From the NCBI GenBank assembly GCA_002391675.1, contig DGFM01000051.1, positions 9,251 to 17,700 on the forward strand: DNA of 8,450 bases, in the 5' to 3' direction. This DNA comes from Cloacimonetes bacterium UBA3900. Lineage in GTDB: Bacteria; Cloacimonadota; Cloacimonadia; Cloacimonadales; Cloacimonadaceae. Position 1 is the first letter of the stretch, and every line of letters begins with the position of its first letter. This document shows, in pieces, positions 6,349 through 8,450 of this stretch. Below the pieces are notes generated by a model that ran no database searches, had not been told where the DNA came from, and saw nothing but the letters and a program-made list of their open reading frames with translations. Both the position numbers and the translations under genes were made by a program.

Positions 6349-7131
6349 ATGCAATATGAACCTATCAAAGACCGCATTGCAAGCCTGCTAAACGGCTGTG
6401 CATACTTTAGGGTCCTGCTTTATAAGAAGCTGGACTTGCTGCTTTTGCGCCAAAGATATGTGAAGAGCGCGATAGACAGGCATTTGAAACATGGCCTAAG
6501 GCAGAGAGTATATGACGCCGGCGCAGGCTATTGCCAATATAGCTGGCACATACTTCAGAGATGGAGCGAGGCAAGGGTTTTTGCGCTGGATTTGAAGGTG
6601 GATTATATCAGGGATTTCGCCGCCTGGCTCAAATGCGAAGATAGAAAGAGGTTTTCCTTTACCCGGGGGGATTTGCAAACCTACCGGCCCAAAAACAGCT
6701 ACAATCTCATCTTGGCCATAGACATCCTGGAACATATTCCAGACGATATGGCGGTGTTGGCCGGCTTTTATAACTGCCTAGAAAAGGGCGGGAATCTGAT
6801 CATCTCCACGCCTTCAGATACTGATGAGGCGGCAAAATTCACAGCCGAGCACGTGCGCCCCGGCTACAGCATTCAGGAATTGGTGAGCAAGCTGGAAACT
6901 GCCGGCTTTGAGATCGTGGAAAAGCGCTACAGCTACGGCTTTTGGGGCTCCCTGGCCTGGCGGCTCAGCATCCGCAATCCGCTAAGATTGATCAATAAAA
7001 GCAAGCTATATTTGGCTGTGCTACCCTTCTATCTGCTGGCTGTGCTGCCTTTTACGACTCTTTTCAACCACCTGGATATGAAGTGGGAAAATAAGAGCGG
7101 CACAGGCATAATCATCGTGGCCGAAAAGTGA
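6349..7131 (+). CDS. Class I SAM-dependent methyltransferase with hydrophobic C-terminal segment
   Basis: A 260-residue Rossmann-fold methyltransferase of the Methyltransf_11/23 kind. The SAM-binding motif I is VYDAGAGYCQYS (54-65), with an acidic residue in FALDL (Asp81) for the ribose, GDL at 107-109, the NLILAIDILEHIP block (119-131) that typifies this superfamily, and the LEKGGNLIISTPS strand (144-156). An N-terminal helix with a leucine-rich KKLDLLLLRQRY stretch (26-37) precedes the fold. Near the C-terminus, residues about 219-239 (KLYLAVLPFYLL and following) are strongly hydrophobic, which could make a membrane contact as in some lipid or quinone methyltransferases. The acceptor cannot be deduced. 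It is the only rightward gene here, divergent from the leftward operon and ending 14 nt from the end of dinB, so it is probably transcribed alone. Confidence 0.93.
   Translation: MQYEPIKDRIASLLNGCAYFRVLLYKKLDLLLLRQRYVKSAIDRHLKHGLRQRVYDAGAGYCQYSWHILQRWSEARVFALDLKVDYIRDFAAWLKCEDRKRFSFTRGDLQTYRPKNSYNLILAIDILEHIPDDMAVLAGFYNCLEKGGNLIISTPSDTDEAAKFTAEHVRPGYSIQELVSKLETAGFEIVEKRYSYGFWGSLAWRLSIRNPLRLINKSKLYLAVLPFYLLAVLPFTTLFNHLDMKWENKSGTGIIIVAEK
7098..7123 (-). terminator. Weak candidate Rho-independent terminator of dinB
   Basis: About 22 nt beyond the dinB stop, on the minus strand, CGGCCAC (7123-7117) can pair with GTGCCG (7103-7098) around a 13-nt loop, with one bulged base. A T-rich run CTCTTATTTT follows (7097 leftward). 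It lies inside the 3' end of the convergent methyltransferase gene. The stem is short and the T-run is interrupted, so the call is tentative. Confidence 0.3.
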
Positions 7132-7145
7132 TGGGTGAGAGTAGG

Positions 7146-8213
7146 TTAGATATCCAAAAACAGTTGTTCGCCGGATGCGTCGGAACCAAGATCGAGCCTG
7201 CTTAGGCCCACGCCCAAAAGGCGGATCTTGCGGCTTTCATCCCAGTTTTCCACCAGGAGCTTCTGAGCGTGCTTGAGGATGGTCTTTTCATCTGCAGTGC
7301 TTTGGGATAAAGAATAGCTGCGTGTGATGAGCTCAAAGTTTTCGTATTTGATTTTAAGCATGATGGTTTTCCCTTGTATCTGCTTGTTATGCATACGGAT
7401 AACTAATCTCTCCACCAGCTCTTTCAGGTTTTGTACCAGCTCCTGCATATCCGAAATATCCTCGTTGAAAGTATGCTCGCAGCTGATGCTTTTAGGCTCG
7501 CGGTAGCTGATCACTTCACGCTCGTCTATGCCGCGTACAGCGTTGTAAAAGAACAGGCCCATCTTGCCAAAGTGGTTTGCCAAATCCGCCGCACTCCACT
7601 CATATAAATCCGCTCCGGTGTGAATTCCCATTTTCTGCATCTTGGCTGCGGTGACATTGCCTATGCCATGAAACTTGCCTATGGGCAGGGCAAAGAGGAT
7701 TTCAGGGGCATTTTCGGGAGTGATTTGGCTGAGACCATCCGGCTTTTGCAGCTCGGAACCGATCTTGGCCAAAAACTTGTTGAAAGATACACCCACAGAA
7801 CAGGTTAGCCGGGTTTTCTCCAGGATTTCTTGCTTGATGCGTCTGGCGATCACCATACTGTCCGGTTCGTTTATCAGGTTGGCAGTCACGTCCAAATATG
7901 CCTCATCCAGTGAAACCGGCTCCACCAAAGGAGTGTAGCGGTTGAGCACTTCCCGGATTTGGGCTGAAGCCTCCCTATAGAGCCCAAAATTGGGGCGCAC
8001 AAAGATGGCCTGAGGGCAGAGCCTCCAAGCCTGGCTGCACGGCATAGCGCTGTGGACACCAAATTTGCGCGCCTCATAGCTGCAGGTGCTCACCACGCCC
8101 CGGCTGTTGGGGGAGCCACCCACAATCAGGCATTTTCCCTTCAGGGACGGGTCTTCCCGGATTTCTATGGCGGCAAAGAAGGCATCCATATCCACGTGAA
8201 TGATCTTTCTCAT
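7146..8213 (-). CDS. dinB: DNA polymerase IV (Y-family translesion polymerase)
   Basis: A 355-residue Y-family polymerase that copies past damaged bases and is tethered to the sliding clamp at stalled forks. The N-terminus MRKIIHVDMDAFFAAIE carries catalytic Asp8 and the steric-gate Phe13, aligning residue for residue with the E. coli enzyme. SLDEAYLDVT (101-110) carries Asp103 and Glu104. SYEARKFGVHSAMP (45-58) is the fingers signature, and TCSVGVSFNKFLAKIGSELQKPDG is the conserved palm block. A helix-hairpin-helix follows (KFHGIGNVTAAKMQKMGI), then the little-finger domain. The final residues QLFLDI (350-355) fit the beta-clamp-binding motif. Length is normal and nothing is broken. The ATG at 8213 has only AGG a few bases upstream, so initiation may be weak or leaderless. 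It is convergent with the methyltransferase. In many bacteria dinB is under LexA; no classical E. coli or Gram-positive SOS box was seen here, but a palindrome lies upstream. Confidence 0.98.
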   Translation of the reverse strand: MRKIIHVDMDAFFAAIEIREDPSLKGKCLIVGGSPNSRGVVSTCSYEARKFGVHSAMPCSQAWRLCPQAIFVRPNFGLYREASAQIREVLNRYTPLVEPVSLDEAYLDVTANLINEPDSMVIARRIKQEILEKTRLTCSVGVSFNKFLAKIGSELQKPDGLSQITPENAPEILFALPIGKFHGIGNVTAAKMQKMGIHTGADLYEWSAADLANHFGKMGLFFYNAVRGIDEREVISYREPKSISCEHTFNEDISDMQELVQNLKELVERLVIRMHNKQIQGKTIMLKIKYENFELITRSYSLSQSTADEKTILKHAQKLLVENWDESRKIRLLGVGLSRLDLGSDASGEQLFLDI

Positions 8214-8219
8214 GGCAGC

Positions 8220-8248
8220 CTAATAATCTATGGGGCGCCAAGCGTCAA
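8220..8248 (-). promoter_or_regulatory. Candidate proximal dinB promoter giving a nearly leaderless mRNA
   Basis: On the minus strand TTGACG (8248-8243; 5 of 6 matches) is followed after 17 nt by TATTAG (8225-8220; 4 of 6). Only 6 nt separate it from the ATG at 8213, so transcription would begin at or next to the start codon, consistent with the lack of a good Shine-Dalgarno sequence. It competes with the distal candidate at 8313-8327, and both are unproved. Confidence 0.35.
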
Positions 8249-8312
8249 TACTTTTGTAAAAGAGCTGCTTTTTCCTTGCATGAACCTGGCGCTGAAAAGG
8301 TGGGCTGAACAC

Positions 8313-8327
8313 CTACTATTATAGTAG
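8313..8327 (-). promoter_or_regulatory. 15-bp palindrome enclosing a perfect TATAAT: operator-like site upstream of dinB
   Basis: CTACTAT (8313-8319), one central base, then ATAGTAG (8321-8327) form a perfect inverted repeat. Read on the dinB strand the centre is TATAAT (8323-8318), an exact -10 hexamer. The -35 region is poor (CTGCAA at 8345-8340, 16-nt spacing). A symmetrical site over a -10 element is classic repressor geometry, so a dimeric repressor acting on dinB is plausible, but the factor is unknown. The site lies about 100 bp before the dinB ATG. Confidence 0.4.
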
Positions 8328-8421
8328 CCATTAAATTCTTTGCAGAAAACCGATGCTCAAGTCAACATTTGCCTTTTAGCCTATGCTTTCCTGCCTTGGG
8401 ATTTCCTTGCCCCTCGTTTGC

Positions 8422-8448
8422 GTAACCCTTGGGTTTTCTATGGGTTAC
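8422..8448. repeat. Nested inverted repeats at the right window edge
   Basis: GTAACCC (8422-8428) and GGGTTAC (8442-8448) form a 7-bp inverted repeat around 13 nt. Within it AACCC (8424-8428) can instead pair with a nearer GGGTT (8431-8435) across 2 nt, so two mutually exclusive hairpins are possible. It could be a terminator stem of a gene beyond the edge or a dispersed repeat; the run after the stem is cut off by the window end. Confidence 0.45.
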
Positions 8449-8450
8449 TT

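Larger units (their letters stand above)
8214..8450. other. 237-nt stretch without a convincing gene, upstream of dinB
   Basis: No frame here gives a persuasive protein. The longest edge-running minus-strand frame ends at a TGA near 8367 after about 28 low-quality codons. A plus-strand ATG at 8353 gives only eight codons. The stretch does hold promoter-like and palindromic sequences, annotated separately, and nested inverted repeats at its right end. No tRNA-like or riboswitch-like structure was recognised. Confidence 0.6.

Noticed and set aside
8052..8324. Plus-strand open frame (90 codons) crossing the dinB start
   Set aside because: It is antisense to the invariant N-terminus of DNA polymerase IV and has no ribosome site; a shadow frame.
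8214..8450. Classical SOS boxes (CTGT-N8-ACAG, GAAC-N4-GTTC, GTTC-N7-GTTC)
   Set aside because: No match at the right spacing was found upstream of dinB; isolated GTTC words occur but are not paired.
8367..8450. Minus-strand frame running in from the right edge to a TGA near 8367
   Set aside because: Only about 28 codons, lysine- and glycine-rich without recognisable pattern, and overlapping the inverted repeats; the evidence is too thin to call a gene end.

Overview
The window is a compact, gene-dense bacterial chromosome segment of roughly half G+C. It holds nine protein-coding genes, one of them cut by the left edge. No RNA genes, insertion sequences or CRISPR arrays were seen. The DapD is of the 'VVPGG...TPV(F/Y)DL...PPGAVVVPGSR' kind, which I associate with FCB-group and several other non-gammaproteobacterial lineages. 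A Cloacimonadota-like or other FCB-related anaerobe would fit, but this taxonomic reading is inference from protein style only.

Region 1 to about 6275 (minus strand) reads as one tightly packed operon. From its 5' end it encodes a PHP-domain phosphoesterase, a small two-helix membrane protein of unknown function, a MalY/PatB-type C-S lyase, DapD (tetrahydrodipicolinate N-succinyltransferase), a class I/II PLP aminotransferase, a YtcJ-like amidohydrolase, and the first 64 codons of an unrecognised protein. Neighbours either overlap (28, 11, 26 and 20 nt) or are 11 nt apart with the Shine-Dalgarno sequence fused to the preceding stop codon, so translation is probably coupled throughout. The metabolic theme is the aspartate family of amino acids: diaminopimelate/lysine through the succinylase route, and cystathionine/methionine. 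The aminotransferase directly after dapD is a good candidate for the DapC step. The amidohydrolase after it sits where a desuccinylase gene would be expected, but belongs to a different superfamily from DapE.

Region 6279-7131 (plus strand) has a short divergent spacer with a promoter-like sequence reading rightward into a class I SAM-dependent methyltransferase. That gene is convergent with dinB, 14 nt from its end.

Region 7146-8213 (minus strand) is dinB, encoding DNA polymerase IV with catalytic acidic residues and a C-terminal clamp-binding motif intact. The 237 nt upstream (8214-8450) contain no convincing gene. They do hold a 15-bp palindrome whose centre is a perfect TATAAT on the dinB strand, a second promoter-like pair that would make dinB almost leaderless, and nested inverted repeats at the window edge.

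I do not see a clear new defence or mobile system. The most useful leads are the dapD-aminotransferase-amidohydrolase cluster and the operator-like palindrome upstream of dinB.
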